This document shows positions 43,576 through 55,327 of a DNA stretch of 64,000 nucleotides, one piece after another. The stretch is from the NCBI GenBank assembly GCA_009911505.1, contig QXXL01000019.1, positions 29,118 through 93,117 of the forward strand. The letters run 5' to 3'. The position numbers and the translations under genes were made by a program. How positions within the stretch are numbered: the first letter of the stretch is position 1; each line of letters begins with the position of its first letter. The notes beneath the pieces are model-generated. The model saw only the letters and a program-made list of their open reading frames with translations, searched no databases and was not told the origin of the DNA. This DNA comes from Lachnospiraceae bacterium. GTDB lineage: Bacteria > Bacillota > Clostridia > Lachnospirales > Lachnospiraceae.

Positions 43576-43604
43576 AAAAAGCGGCCCTTATGCCTATTCC
43601 GCTT
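43576..43604 (-). terminator. Intrinsic terminator of nrdD
   Basis: Leftwards, AAGCGG (43604-43599) pairs with CCGCTT (43584-43579), followed by a T-run (43580-43576). The stem starts two bases past the nrdD stop. Confidence 0.7.
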
Positions 43605-43605
43605 A

Positions 43606-45768
43606 CTATAAATGAAGCACCCTTTCCTTAATCTCCTGTGTCCTCCCCTGGTTCCAATACTGTGTCCCAATATACCCGCAGGTACGCCTTGCCACACTCA
43701 TGGTATTTTGATCCCGATTGCCGCAATTGGGGCATTCCCATACCAGCTTGCCATGCCCGTCTGTAGTAATCATTATTTCTTTATCATATCCGCACAGGCT
43801 GCAATAATCGCTTTTTGTATTTAATTCTGCATACATGATATGGTTGTAAATATGCTGCATAACGGCTAAAACTGCAGGAATATTGTCTTTCATGTCCGGC
43901 ACTTCCACATAGCTAATCGCTCCTCCAGGGGAAAGGCGCTGGAACAATGCTTCAAATTCCAGTTTTAAAAATGCATCTATTTTTTCTGTTACATGTACGT
44001 GATAGGAATTGGTAATATAATTTTTGTCCGTTACGCCTTTTATAATCCCAAAACGCTTCTGAAGGCATTTTGCAAATTTGTATGTTGTAGATTCTAATGG
44101 TGTGCCATATACGGAAAAGCTTATGTTTTCCTTTGCTTTCCATTTAGTGCAGGCATCGTTTAAATACTGCATGACTTCTATTGCAAAGGGCGTTGCAGAC
44201 GGATCGGTATGGCTTTTCCCAGTCATATAATAAACACATTCGTAAAGCCCTGCGTAGCCGAGTGATATTGTCGAATAGCCGTCCATTAAAAGGCTGTCTA
44301 TAGTCTCTCCTTTTTTTAAGCGGGCCAACGCCCCGTACTGCCATAATATAGGGGCAATGTCAGATTTTGTCCCCATCAGGCGGTTGTGCCTTGCCATCAA
44401 CGCCTTATAGCAAAGCTCTAAGCGTTCGTCAAAAATCTTCCAAAACTGTTCAAAATCGCCCTCGGACGAGCATGCAATATCTACCAGGTTAATAGTGCAG
44501 ACACCTTGGTTAAACCTGCCGTAAAACTGATAATTGCCCTGCTTGTTTTCGTAGACAGTCAAAAAGGAACGGCAGCCCATACAGGTATAAACGTTGCCTT
44601 GTTTTAGATTACGCATTACTTTGGCCGATATATAATCGGGCACCATACGTTTTGCCGTGCATTCTGCAGCAAGGCAGGTCAGATCCCAGTAAGGGGAGTC
44701 CTGTGTGATATTATCTTCATCTAATACATAGATTAATTTAGGGAATGCAGGGGTAATGTATGTGCCGGCTTCGTTTTTTACGCCTAAAATCCTCTGGTTT
44801 AAGACAGATCTTATTACCATTGCCAAATCGTCTCGTTCCTGCCCTTTTGGCGCTTCGTCTAAATACAGGAAAAGCGTTATAAACGGGGCTTGTCCATTGG
44901 TTGTCATTAAGGTTACTACCTGGTATTGGATGGTTTGCACACCCTTATCAATATCTTTTTTTACGCGTTCCTCTGCGACATGGTTTATTTGCGCTTCATT
45001 TGCCGTTATTCCTGCGGCTTTAAATTCTTCTTTTACTTCCCTGCGGAATTTGCTTCTGGAAGCAGCAACAAATTTAGACAGGTGGTATGCGCTTACCGAC
45101 TGTCCGCCATATTGACTGGATGCTACCTGGGCAATTATCTGGGAAGAAACAATACACGCAACAGAAAACGAGTTAGGCCTGTCTATTTTAGTTTCACTAA
45201 TCATCGTCCCGTTTTGAAGCATGTCATCCAGGTTAACCAAACAGCAGTTGTGGATATGCTGGGCAAAATAGTCTGCATCATGAAAATGGATTAGCCCGTT
45301 TTCGTGGGCATCCCATACCTCTTTTGGGAGAAGGAAACGCTTAGTTATATCTTTGCTGACTTCCCCTGCCATATAATCCCTCTGGGTAGATGCTAACAGA
45401 GGGTTTTTATTGGAGTTTTCCTGCTTGGCCTCTTCATTCTGGCTTTCAATTATTGTAATAATCTGGCTGTCTGTCGTATTAGACTGGCGTACTAGCTGCC
45501 GTTTATAGCGGTATGTTATATATACCCTTGCAACCTGGAATGCCTGTTCTTGCATAATCTGGTTTTCTACGGCATCTTGTATTTCTTCTACACTCATAGC
45601 CCGGATAGCTTTATGGCAAATATCCTCTACATTATTTGCTATTTTTTGAATCTGGCCAATAGATAGGCGATCCTGGGATATAACTTCTTTATTGGCTTTA
45701 TTGACCGCGGAAATGATTTTTGTAATATCAAATTCTACTTCTTCCCCGCTACGTTTGATAATATTCAT
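43606..45768 (-). CDS. nrdD: Anaerobic ribonucleoside-triphosphate reductase (class III)
   Basis: 720 residues from the ATG at 45768, seven bases after GGGGGC. The N-terminal ATP-cone (MNIIKRSGEEVEFDITKIIS) is an allosteric domain. The central barrel contains CMGCRSFLTVYENKQG and GRFNQGVCTINLVDIAC. Near the C-terminus a zinc ribbon (CSLCGYDKE ... CPNCGNRD) is followed by RRTCGYIGTQYWNQGR, the glycyl-radical loop. It makes deoxynucleotides in strict anaerobes and is killed by oxygen. The activating enzyme NrdG, usually adjacent, is not in the visible neighbourhood. Confidence 0.96.
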   Translation of the reverse strand: MNIIKRSGEEVEFDITKIISAVNKANKEVISQDRLSIGQIQKIANNVEDICHKAIRAMSVEEIQDAVENQIMQEQAFQVARVYITYRYKRQLVRQSNTTDSQIITIIESQNEEAKQENSNKNPLLASTQRDYMAGEVSKDITKRFLLPKEVWDAHENGLIHFHDADYFAQHIHNCCLVNLDDMLQNGTMISETKIDRPNSFSVACIVSSQIIAQVASSQYGGQSVSAYHLSKFVAASRSKFRREVKEEFKAAGITANEAQINHVAEERVKKDIDKGVQTIQYQVVTLMTTNGQAPFITLFLYLDEAPKGQERDDLAMVIRSVLNQRILGVKNEAGTYITPAFPKLIYVLDEDNITQDSPYWDLTCLAAECTAKRMVPDYISAKVMRNLKQGNVYTCMGCRSFLTVYENKQGNYQFYGRFNQGVCTINLVDIACSSEGDFEQFWKIFDERLELCYKALMARHNRLMGTKSDIAPILWQYGALARLKKGETIDSLLMDGYSTISLGYAGLYECVYYMTGKSHTDPSATPFAIEVMQYLNDACTKWKAKENISFSVYGTPLESTTYKFAKCLQKRFGIIKGVTDKNYITNSYHVHVTEKIDAFLKLEFEALFQRLSPGGAISYVEVPDMKDNIPAVLAVMQHIYNHIMYAELNTKSDYCSLCGYDKEIMITTDGHGKLVWECPNCGNRDQNTMSVARRTCGYIGTQYWNQGRTQEIKERVLHL

Positions 45769-45840
45769 AATAATAGCCCCCAATGCAAATGCAATTTACG
45801 GGTATTGTACCATGGGAGGGTGGAATATGGCAACTAATAA

Positions 45841-46395
45841 TTAAATCCCTTTACATTTTCCATCCATAGCCATTTCATACAAATTATTCCCGTCCTTATC
45901 TATTACTACGATAACAGGAAAATCCTTTACCTCTATTTTTAACACCGCTTCTGCCCCCAAATCCTCATAACAAACAAGCTCAGACTTTACAATACACTTT
46001 GAAAGTAAAGCCCCAGCGCCTCCAATTGCCGCAAAATATACAGCTTTATTGCGTATTACCGCATCAATTACCTCTTTTGAGCGTTTCCCCTTCCCAATCA
46101 TTGCTTTCTGCCCCAAATCAAGCAGGACCGGCGCATATTTATCCATCCTGCTGGCTGTAGTAGGCCCTGCAGAACCAATTGGCCTTCCTTCACGTGCAGG
46201 AGACGGGCCCATATAGTAAATCGCAGCATTTTTAATATCAATAGGAAGCTGCTCCCCATGTTCTAGTGATTCTATCATCCTTTTATGGGCGGCATCACGG
46301 GCAACGTATAATGTGCCTGTAATATAAACATAATCACCAGATTGTAAATTCATGGTAATCTCATCTGTAATTGGCGTATTAATATATTTATCCAT
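45841..46395 (-). CDS. fumB: Class I fumarate hydratase, beta (C-terminal) subunit
   Basis: 184 residues from the ATG at 46395 (AAAAAAGGAGGATTTA upstream). Signature stretches are GDYVYITGTLYVARDAAHKR, IYYMGPSPAREGRPIGSAGP and the GPTTASRMD loop. With the alpha subunit it forms the oxygen-sensitive [4Fe-4S] enzyme that interconverts malate and fumarate; a tartrate dehydratase is the close alternative, but the motifs fit fumarase. It follows the alpha gene by 53 bases. Confidence 0.9.
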   Translation of the reverse strand: MDKYINTPITDEITMNLQSGDYVYITGTLYVARDAAHKRMIESLEHGEQLPIDIKNAAIYYMGPSPAREGRPIGSAGPTTASRMDKYAPVLLDLGQKAMIGKGKRSKEVIDAVIRNKAVYFAAIGGAGALLSKCIVKSELVCYEDLGAEAVLKIEVKDFPVIVVIDKDGNNLYEMAMDGKCKGI

Positions 46396-46448
46396 TAAAT
46401 CCTCCTTTTTTATATTTTGTTGTCCGCCTTTGCCAAAATTAATAAACC

Positions 46449-47294
46449 TTAAATTACCCTCAAAACATGCCTGTTTACATGACAGCATATATTCACCGCC
46501 ACCGGAAGGCCCGCAATATGTGTAGGGTATGTATTTATATTTACTGCAAGTGCAGTAACAGCCCCCCCAAGCCCGCCTGGCCCAATTCCCAGGGCATTCA
46601 CTTTATCTAATAGCTCCTTCTCCAGCTCACATACATAAGGGATCAAGGAATGTTCCCCCACATCCCTTGTCAATGCCTCCTTCGCTAAAATCGCGGCTTT
46701 CTCAAAATCCCCCCCTATTCCAACTCCAACTACCATAGGAGGGCATGCATTTGGCCCGGCATCCGAAATAGCCGTCAAAACAGCACGCTTAACACCCTCA
46801 ATCCCATCTGCAGGTTTTAACATAAATATACGGCTCATATTTTCACTTCCAAAGCCTTTAGGGGCAAATGTAATTTTTACTTTATCCCCTGGTACAATGG
46901 AGTAATGAATGATTGCAGGCGTATTGTCCTTTGTGTTTTCACGTAAGATAGGATCTTTTACAACCGATTTCCTTAAATATCCCTCGGCATACCCTTTCCG
47001 TACTCCTTCGTTTATGGCGTCCTCCAGATTTCCTCCTTCAAAATGCACATCCTGCCCGATCTCCATAAAAACAACCGCTATTCCGGTATCCTGGCAAATG
47101 GGTATTTTTTCTTCCTCTGCAATCCGTAGGTTATCCTGAAGCTGGTTTAAAATCTTTTTTCCAAGCTCTGATTCTTCCACACAGACAGCATTCTTTAAAG
47201 CCAGATCCATATCCTTTGAAAGATAATGATTGGCTTCAAAACACATCTCTTTTATATGTTCCGTAATCGCATTTGTATTGACAGAACGGATCAT
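46449..47294 (-). CDS. fumA: Class I fumarate hydratase, alpha (N-terminal) subunit
   Basis: 281 residues. Conserved stretches: EEKIPICQDTGIAVVFMEIG, KDNTPAIIHYSIVPGD, APKGFGSENMSRIFML, SDAGPNACPPMVVGVGIGGD and VNALGIGPGGLGG. Three Cys in this subunit (in CQDTG, NACPP and PYVCE) are placed to hold the [4Fe-4S] cluster. It co-operates with the beta subunit downstream, and four bases separate it from the CmpB-type membrane gene upstream, so the three are probably transcribed together. Confidence 0.92.
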   Translation of the reverse strand: MIRSVNTNAITEHIKEMCFEANHYLSKDMDLALKNAVCVEESELGKKILNQLQDNLRIAEEEKIPICQDTGIAVVFMEIGQDVHFEGGNLEDAINEGVRKGYAEGYLRKSVVKDPILRENTKDNTPAIIHYSIVPGDKVKITFAPKGFGSENMSRIFMLKPADGIEGVKRAVLTAISDAGPNACPPMVVGVGIGGDFEKAAILAKEALTRDVGEHSLIPYVCELEKELLDKVNALGIGPGGLGGAVTALAVNINTYPTHIAGLPVAVNICCHVNRHVLRVI

Positions 47295-47297
47295 AGC

Positions 47298-48161
47298 CTA
47301 TTCCTCCTTTTCTTTTCTGCTTTTCACAAAATCCTTCAATTGTTCCCTCAACTTCTGCAATGACTCATTATATTCCGTAGATTTCATCCCAGGAAATGCC
47401 TTTAACAGACGTTCCTGCCCCAAAAACCTCGTTTCTAACAGTTCCTTTTGCTTTTTTACCAGTCTTTCATATTCTGACCTGCGCTTTTCTATGTTCTCGT
47501 GCACGCTGCTTCTTATCTCTTTTTGAAGCTCTCCGGCCATTTCTTTTTTCTCCATTACCTCTGTAACATTCTCATAAATATTTTCACCTATTTCAACTGA
47601 CAACTCGCGGAGCAGCCCGGCTATTTCATCAATTCCCTTCAGATGCCTGTTCAATTTTAAGATTGTACATACTGTAAACAGGCAGTCAACCGCAAATGCC
47701 GACAAAAAAACCGCCAAAAACAAAAAACCTGCCGCTTTTGGAAACACAGTTATAAACCGATACACAAGCGGGTGCAGGATCAGCATAATAAAACTGCATG
47801 CCAATCCCCAGAGGACAGAAAATTTCAGGCAGACATATCCATTTATATTAAACGGAAACATTGAATAATCCCACCATTTATTGTGGAACACCTTTTCCAG
47901 AATCCAGCCTGTCAGATACTCCAGTACAGATGTCAGCAAAAAAGATCCTGCAAACAGGATCAGAAGATTATGTTTTAAAGGGGTCAGGGCTCCAATTACA
48001 ATCAATACACCCACTCCATAAATAGGGCAGTATGGGCCATTCAAAAAACCCCTGTTAACAAATTTTCCTAAATCCATTGCAGCATAAGCAACTTCCGTAC
48101 ACCAGCCAAGGCATGCATAAATGACAAAAATGCATAAGAATTCATATACTGTTTGAGGCAT
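47298..48161 (-). CDS. CmpB-type membrane protein (putative ABC-transporter type IV family)
   Basis: 287 residues. The first 165 contain about five membrane helices, with the family pattern YACLGWCTEVAYAAMDLGKF, VNRGFLNGPYCPIYGVGVL and LEYLTGWILEKVFHNKWWDY (ABC_trans_CmpB, PF06541). The C-terminal 110 residues are a charged helical cytoplasmic tail (EKKEMAGELQKEIRSSVHEN), unusual in length. Despite the family name no transport function is proven; no ATPase gene adjoins. Confidence 0.85.
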   Translation of the reverse strand: MPQTVYEFLCIFVIYACLGWCTEVAYAAMDLGKFVNRGFLNGPYCPIYGVGVLIVIGALTPLKHNLLILFAGSFLLTSVLEYLTGWILEKVFHNKWWDYSMFPFNINGYVCLKFSVLWGLACSFIMLILHPLVYRFITVFPKAAGFLFLAVFLSAFAVDCLFTVCTILKLNRHLKGIDEIAGLLRELSVEIGENIYENVTEVMEKKEMAGELQKEIRSSVHENIEKRRSEYERLVKKQKELLETRFLGQERLLKAFPGMKSTEYNESLQKLREQLKDFVKSRKEKEE

Positions 48162-48216
48162 AGATATCTCCTTTTGATACTTTGTCCTATAAAGGTTTTA
48201 ATCATGTAGTTGGAAA

Positions 48217-48252
48217 GAGGCTGTGGTTAACCCTCTGCCACAGCCCCTTTTT
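48217..48252. terminator. Terminator after gyrA
   Basis: GAGGCTGTGG (48217-48226) and CCACAGCCCC (48238-48247), a ten-base stem with one wobble, flanked by CTCTTTCC in the leftward and TTTTT in the rightward direction. It ends the gyrA transcript. Confidence 0.75.
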
Positions 48253-48283
48253 GGCGGCGCATCCAGGGGCATGCCCGTCAAAA

Positions 48284-50764
48284 TTATCCATTCTCTTTCT
48301 CTTCCATCTCCTCTATCAACCTTGCATCCTCCCGTACTTTAGCGATGCTTGCAATTGTTACGTCTTCATCCATATTAATCAGCTTAACCCCCATTGCAAC
48401 ACGCCCAAGCACAGAAATACCTTCTACCTTCATCCGTATGATAATCCCGCCTGTCGTAATTATCATGATTTCCGTATCGTCATTTACGGCTTTTATCCCG
48501 ACTAAATTGCCGGTACGCTCTGTAATCTTATAACATTTCACACCTTTCCCCCCACGGATCTGTGGCGAGAATTCGTCAATCCTGGTACGTTTCCCAAGCC
48601 CTTTTTCAGAAGCAATTAAAAGATAATCCCCCTGCGTATCCATCTGCATCCCGATGACTTCATCCCCGTCTAACAGGTTCATGCCAATTACGCCCATTGA
48701 ATTACGTCCTGTACTGCGGACATCAGTTTCATGGAAGCGGATACACTGCCCAAACTTCGTCACAAGTATAATATCTTTTGTATTATCTGTCTTCTTGACT
48801 TCAATTAGCTCATCGTCTTCCTTTAGGTTAATTGCAGACAGGCCTGTCTTTCGGATATTGGCATAGTCACAAATATGGGTTTTCTTTACAATTCCCTTCT
48901 TTGTCGCCATAAACAGATAATTCCCATCTGTATATTCACTAATCGGTATCACAGCTGTTATTTTTTCATCCGGCAAAAGCTGCATTAAGTTTACAATCGC
49001 AGTTCCCCGCGCTGTCCTTGACGCTTCCGGAATTTCATAAGCCTTTAATCGGTATACTTTCCCGCTGTTTGTAAAAAACATCAAAAAATGGTGAGTCGTT
49101 GTCATTAAAAGCTCGACGATATAATCATCTTCTATCGTCTCCATCCCCTTGATGCCTTTCCCCCCGCGGTGCTGGCTGCGGAAATTGTCAACGCTCATCC
49201 GTTTGATATACCCCAGCTTTGTCATGCAAATCACGGTATTTGTCTTAGGGATAATGTCCTCCATAGATATATCATACTCGTCAAACCCAATCGAAGATCT
49301 TCTATCATCCCCGTATTTATCAGAGATCATCATTATCTCTTCCCTGATTACTCCAAGCAATTTTTTCTCATCTGCCAAAATTGCTTTAAATTCAGTTATC
49401 TTTGCCATCAGATCTGCATATTCGCCTTCGATCTTTTCCCGTTCCAGCCCAGTCAGCGCACGCAGCCGCATATCTACAATCGCCTGGGCCTGTACATTAG
49501 TCAGCCCAAAGCGTTCTTCCAGACGTTCTTTTGCTTCGTTCGTTGTACGGCTGCTGCGGATAATGGAAATTACCTCGTCTATGTTGTCAAGGGCAATCAT
49601 TAACCCTTCTAAAATATGTGCCCGCTCCTCCGCTTTATTTAGATCGTATTTTGTCCGCCTGGTAACGACGTCCTTCTGATGGATTAGATAATAATCCAAC
49701 ATCTGGTAAAGGTTTAACACCTTTGGCTCATTATCAACCAGCGCAATCATATTTACGCCAAATGTATCTTGAAGCTGCGTATGCTTATACAGCTGGTTTA
49801 AAATTACGTTTGGGCTTACATCCCTTCGCAGCTCAATGCAGATACGCATTCCCTGACGGCTGGATTCATCCCTTAAATCAGTAATCCCGTCAATTTTTTT
49901 GTCGTGGAACAGCTCTGCAATTTTTTCGATCAGCTTTGCCTTATTGACCATAAATGGAAGCTCAGTAACGACAATGCGGTTCTTGCCGTTTGGCATTGGC
50001 TCGATTTCAGTCACGGCGCGTACGCGTATTTTACCACGTCCAGTACGGTATGCCTGCTCAATCCCAGCCGTTCCAAGAATTATTCCTCCAGTCGGAAAAT
50101 CCGGGCCTTTAACTATCTTAAGGATTTCCTCCAGATCGGTTTGACGATCTTCTAAAATCTGGTTATCGATCATGTGCACGACTGCGGCAATGACTTCGCG
50201 TAAATTGTGGGGAGGGATGTTTGTTGCCATACCAACCGCAATTCCAGACGTACCATTGACTAATAGGTTCGGATAACGGGACGGGAGCACTACTGGCTCT
50301 TTTTCTGTCTCGTCAAAGTTGGGCATAAAATCGACGGTATCTTTGTTAATATCCGCAAGCATCTCCATTGAAATTTTGCTCAGACGCGCTTCAGTATAAC
50401 GCATTGCAGCTGCGCCGTCGCCGTCGACTGAACCAAAATTGCCATGCCCGTCTACGAGCGGATAACGGGTAGACCAGTCCTGCGCCATATTTACAAGCGC
50501 GCCGTAAATAGAACTGTCTCCATGTGGGTGGTATTTACCCATGGTATCACCGACAATACGGGCACATTTCCTGTGCGGCTTATCGGGTCCGTTATTTAGC
50601 TCAATCATGGAAAACAGTACCCTTCGCTGTACGGGCTTTAAGCCATCCCTAACATCCGGGAGCGCACGGGATGCAATTACGCTCATGGCATAATCGATAT
50701 AGGATGTTTCCATTGTCTTTTTGAGATCTATGTCATGAATCTGATCAAAAATTTTATCATCCAT
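48284..50764 (-). CDS. gyrA: DNA gyrase subunit A
   Basis: 826 residues. The breakage-reunion domain begins [20 protein letters not shown], and [17 protein letters not shown] carries the active-site Tyr. The C-terminal beta-pinwheel includes six blades and the GyrA box ([14 protein letters not shown]). The quinolone region reads [13 protein letters not shown]: Ser at the position of E. coli Ser83 and Gly where E. coli has Asp87. The gene starts 16 bases behind gyrB. The acidic tail ([10 protein letters not shown]) is short. It supercoils DNA with GyrB. Confidence 0.97.
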   Translation of the reverse strand: MDDKIFDQIHDIDLKKTMETSYIDYAMSVIASRALPDVRDGLKPVQRRVLFSMIELNNGPDKPHRKCARIVGDTMGKYHPHGDSSIYGALVNMAQDWSTRYPLVDGHGNFGSVDGDGAAAMRYTEARLSKISMEMLADINKDTVDFMPNFDETEKEPVVLPSRYPNLLVNGTSGIAVGMATNIPPHNLREVIAAVVHMIDNQILEDRQTDLEEILKIVKGPDFPTGGIILGTAGIEQAYRTGRGKIRVRAVTEIEPMPNGKNRIVVTELPFMVNKAKLIEKIAELFHDKKIDGITDLRDESSRQGMRICIELRRDVSPNVILNQLYKHTQLQDTFGVNMIALVDNEPKVLNLYQMLDYYLIHQKDVVTRRTKYDLNKAEERAHILEGLMIALDNIDEVISIIRSSRTTNEAKERLEERFGLTNVQAQAIVDMRLRALTGLEREKIEGEYADLMAKITEFKAILADEKKLLGVIREEIMMISDKYGDDRRSSIGFDEYDISMEDIIPKTNTVICMTKLGYIKRMSVDNFRSQHRGGKGIKGMETIEDDYIVELLMTTTHHFLMFFTNSGKVYRLKAYEIPEASRTARGTAIVNLMQLLPDEKITAVIPISEYTDGNYLFMATKKGIVKKTHICDYANIRKTGLSAINLKEDDELIEVKKTDNTKDIILVTKFGQCIRFHETDVRSTGRNSMGVIGMNLLDGDEVIGMQMDTQGDYLLIASEKGLGKRTRIDEFSPQIRGGKGVKCYKITERTGNLVGIKAVNDDTEIMIITTGGIIIRMKVEGISVLGRVAMGVKLINMDEDVTIASIAKVREDARLIEEMEEKENG

Positions 50765-50780
50765 TTAATTTTGCTCCCTC

Positions 50781-52706
<1,926 letters not shown>

Positions 52707-53789
52707 CTATCCACGGATCACTTTTCCTTCAATCACTTCAAACATGCGGTTCATATGAAAACGGCTGCGTACCAGTTCATCTAATCCCGTACATGTAATG
52801 ATTGTCTGCGTACCACATATATTTTTCAGCAGGTAATTTTGCCTGTTGCTGTCCAATTCAGATAAAACATCATCTAATAATAAAACCGGGGCATCCTTCA
52901 TCACCTGCTTTACGAGCTCAATTTCAGAAAGCTTTAGGGATAGTGCGCAGGTACGCTGCTGCCCTTGTGAACCGAATTTTCGTATATCAACACCCGAAAC
53001 AGAAAACGACATATCATCTTTATGCGGACCGATTGACGTCTGTCCGGCCTTTAAATCTTTTTCCCGGGCTTTTTTTAACTCATCTTCAAATAAGTTTTCC
53101 TGAATATTTGGATCATAAGAAAGTAACATCTGTTCCTTGCCGCCGGAAATCTGGTAATGTATCCTGCCTACTATTTCATTCAGGCGGTAAATAAAACCGG
53201 CACGGCTTTTTATAATCTGTTTTCCATATTGAATTAATTGGATGTCCCATATAGAGAGTGTATCTTTGAGATCTGGCCTAAAATTAATATCTTTTAGGAG
53301 CTTATTTCGTTGGTTTAAGATTTTATTATACTTTGCCAGATGGCTAAGATAGATTTTATCTAACTGGCATAGCTCTGAATCCATAAATCTCCTTCGTTCT
53401 GAAGGCCCGTTTTTCACTATGTTTAGATCTTCTGGTGAAAAGAAAACGAGGTTTAGTATCCCAAACAGATCGCTTGCTTTTTTGATCGGGATTGTATTTA
53501 CTGCAATCCCCTTGGCTTTGTTTTTCTTTAAATGCATATCAAGCCGAAACTGCTGGCTTTGTTTTTCAATCATAATACGGATGTGGGATTCATCGGAGCC
53601 AAACCGTATAATATCTCTATCTTTACAGCCTTTATGGGATTTTGTTGTGCCGCTTATATAGATTGCTTCTAAAATATTTGTTTTCCCTTGGGCATTGTCG
53701 CCATAGAGAATATTTGTGCCTCTGTCAAAATCCAGTTTTAAAGTCTTATAATTACGAAAATTTTGTAGCTCTAATGTTTTAATTATCAT
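52707..53789 (-). CDS. recF: RecF recombination mediator
   Basis: 360 residues. Walker A YGDNAQGKTNILEAIYIS, the ABC/SMC-type signature FGSQGQQRTCALSLKLSEI and Walker B APVLLLDDVLSELDSNRQ are all present, with the two arms between them. It helps load RecA at gaps behind stalled forks. Its start overlaps the S4-domain gene by four bases. Confidence 0.96.
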   Translation of the reverse strand: MIIKTLELQNFRNYKTLKLDFDRGTNILYGDNAQGKTNILEAIYISGTTKSHKGCKDRDIIRFGSDESHIRIMIEKQSQQFRLDMHLKKNKAKGIAVNTIPIKKASDLFGILNLVFFSPEDLNIVKNGPSERRRFMDSELCQLDKIYLSHLAKYNKILNQRNKLLKDINFRPDLKDTLSIWDIQLIQYGKQIIKSRAGFIYRLNEIVGRIHYQISGGKEQMLLSYDPNIQENLFEDELKKAREKDLKAGQTSIGPHKDDMSFSVSGVDIRKFGSQGQQRTCALSLKLSEIELVKQVMKDAPVLLLDDVLSELDSNRQNYLLKNICGTQTIITCTGLDELVRSRFHMNRMFEVIEGKVIRG

Positions 53790-54004
53790 TCTGTGATTTG
53801 AAAAACCTCGCCGTTAAAAGATATGGTATCGCCAGGATAGAGCTTTTTTCCCCTTCGCTCTTCCGTACTTCCGTTCACCTTCACTTCGCCGTTTAAAATA
53901 ACTGCTTTGGCATCTGAGCCGGAACCTACAATTCCTGCTTTTTTCAATGCCTGCCCTAAACGGATGAATTCATCATTATTCCGAATTGAAACATTCATAT
54001 GCAC
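53786..54004 (-). CDS. yaaA: S4-domain RNA-binding protein (YaaA-type)
   Basis: 72 residues forming one S4 domain: NDEFIRLGQALKKAGIVGSG, then AKAVILNGEVKVNGSTEERR and GKKLYPGDTISFNGEVFQI. A small protein of this type between dnaN and recF is a fixed part of the Firmicute origin operon. It is believed to act in ribosome assembly (RlbA). Length is normal. Confidence 0.93.
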   Translation of the reverse strand: MHMNVSIRNNDEFIRLGQALKKAGIVGSGSDAKAVILNGEVKVNGSTEERRGKKLYPGDTISFNGEVFQITE

Positions 54005-54022
54005 TCCCTTTTTCTTTAAAAA

Positions 54023-55135
54023 TTAATTAGCTGCTGCATTAAAATTAACAGGAAGGATTAGATAAATATAACTTCCTTCGTCATTTTTTATAAAACAGGG
54101 TGCTTTGGGGTTAACCATATAGAGGGTTATTTCCTCATCATCAATCACGCGTAAAGCATCTATAAAAAATTTGGGGTTAAATCCTATTATAATATCTTTT
54201 CCATCTTTTTCAATATCAATATCTTCATTCATTGAACCGATGGCAGAATTTATTTTGAGTTCCATAAAATTATCTGTAATATTCATTATGATCGGCTTTT
54301 TTTCTCCTTCTTTAATTAAAAGGGTAGCACGATCAATACAATTTAAAAGTTCTTTTTTGTTGATTGATATTTTGGTCTCATAGTCCGGGGAGAGCATTTG
54401 TTCGATCCGGAAATATTCTCCTTCAATCAAGCGTGAAACAACCGTTGTCTGTCCAAATTCAAATATAATGTGATTATCAGTAATGTATAATGTAACGGTT
54501 TCATCTGACAACCCCGGTAATATTTTGCTAATTTCATTTAATGTTTTACCAGGTACGATTACTTTCCGGTTAGCGTAGTGATCTTTTAATTCAATATTGC
54601 GGATAGAAATCCTGTGTCCGTCTAGAGAAACTACTTTCAGTCCGTTTTCATAAATTTCAAATAATTCACCTGTCATGATTTTGTTGTTGTCATTGTCGGC
54701 AATGGAAAATATAGTCTGCCTGATAATATCTTTTAGTGTAAGTTGTGACAGTGTAATATGATCATTTCTTTCAATATAGGGGATGTAAGAAAAGTCATCT
54801 CCTGATTTGCCAGCAATGTTAAATTTTGCTTTTTCACATACGATAGTAGTTTGAAAATTGGTGTCTGTTTCGATCATAACTTCATTATCTGGAAGCTTCC
54901 TTACAATTTCTAAAAAGAATTTTGCATCTAAAGCAATAATGCCAGGCTCTGTTACATGGCCTTCGATTACAGTTTCGATTCCAAGTTCCATATCATTTGC
55001 GGTTAATTTGATTTGATCATTAGCTGCTTCGATCAGGATACATTCTAAAATTGGCATTGTAGTCCGTACTGGGACTGCTTTTGAAACAATATTGACTCCT
55101 TTTAACAGGTTAGATTTCTGGCATATTAGTTTCAT
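54023..55135 (-). CDS. dnaN: DNA polymerase III sliding clamp (beta subunit)
   Basis: 370 residues from the ATG at 55135, chosen because GGGAGGAG lies ten bases upstream; an ATG at 55162 would add nine residues without a site. The three clamp domains can be followed: MKLICQKSNLLKGVNIVSKA, FNIAGKSGDDFSYIPYI, and the C-terminal MVNPKAPCFIKNDEGSYIYL with the conserved LILPVN hinge. It encircles DNA and tethers the polymerase. About 190 bases separate it from dnaA, holding DnaA-box-like sites. Confidence 0.96.
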   Translation of the reverse strand: MKLICQKSNLLKGVNIVSKAVPVRTTMPILECILIEAANDQIKLTANDMELGIETVIEGHVTEPGIIALDAKFFLEIVRKLPDNEVMIETDTNFQTTIVCEKAKFNIAGKSGDDFSYIPYIERNDHITLSQLTLKDIIRQTIFSIADNDNNKIMTGELFEIYENGLKVVSLDGHRISIRNIELKDHYANRKVIVPGKTLNEISKILPGLSDETVTLYITDNHIIFEFGQTTVVSRLIEGEYFRIEQMLSPDYETKISINKKELLNCIDRATLLIKEGEKKPIIMNITDNFMELKINSAIGSMNEDIDIEKDGKDIIIGFNPKFFIDALRVIDDEEITLYMVNPKAPCFIKNDEGSYIYLILPVNFNAAAN

Positions 55136-55206
55136 ACCGTATAACTCCTCCCAAAAACGCATATAGTAAAAATAGAATAGGGTTCCGTAGTAGTATTCTT
55201 AAGGGT

Positions 55207-55320
55207 TGTGAATAAGTGTAAAACCCTTATAATCCGCTAAAGTATAAGATCTTTTAGATGTATAAGCTTGTTTAAAAGCCTAAAATCTCTGCGGATTTAT
55301 ATTGGATGGAATGTGGACAA
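55207..55320. promoter_or_regulatory. DnaA-box-like sites between dnaA and dnaN
   Basis: Two near-consensus boxes on the same strand, TGTGAATAA (55207-55215) and TGTGGACAA (55312-55320), lie in the 192-base gap, with an A+T-rich stretch between them. In bipartite Firmicute origins this second cluster accompanies the unwinding site. Confidence 0.55.
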
Positions 55321-55327
55321 CATTAAC

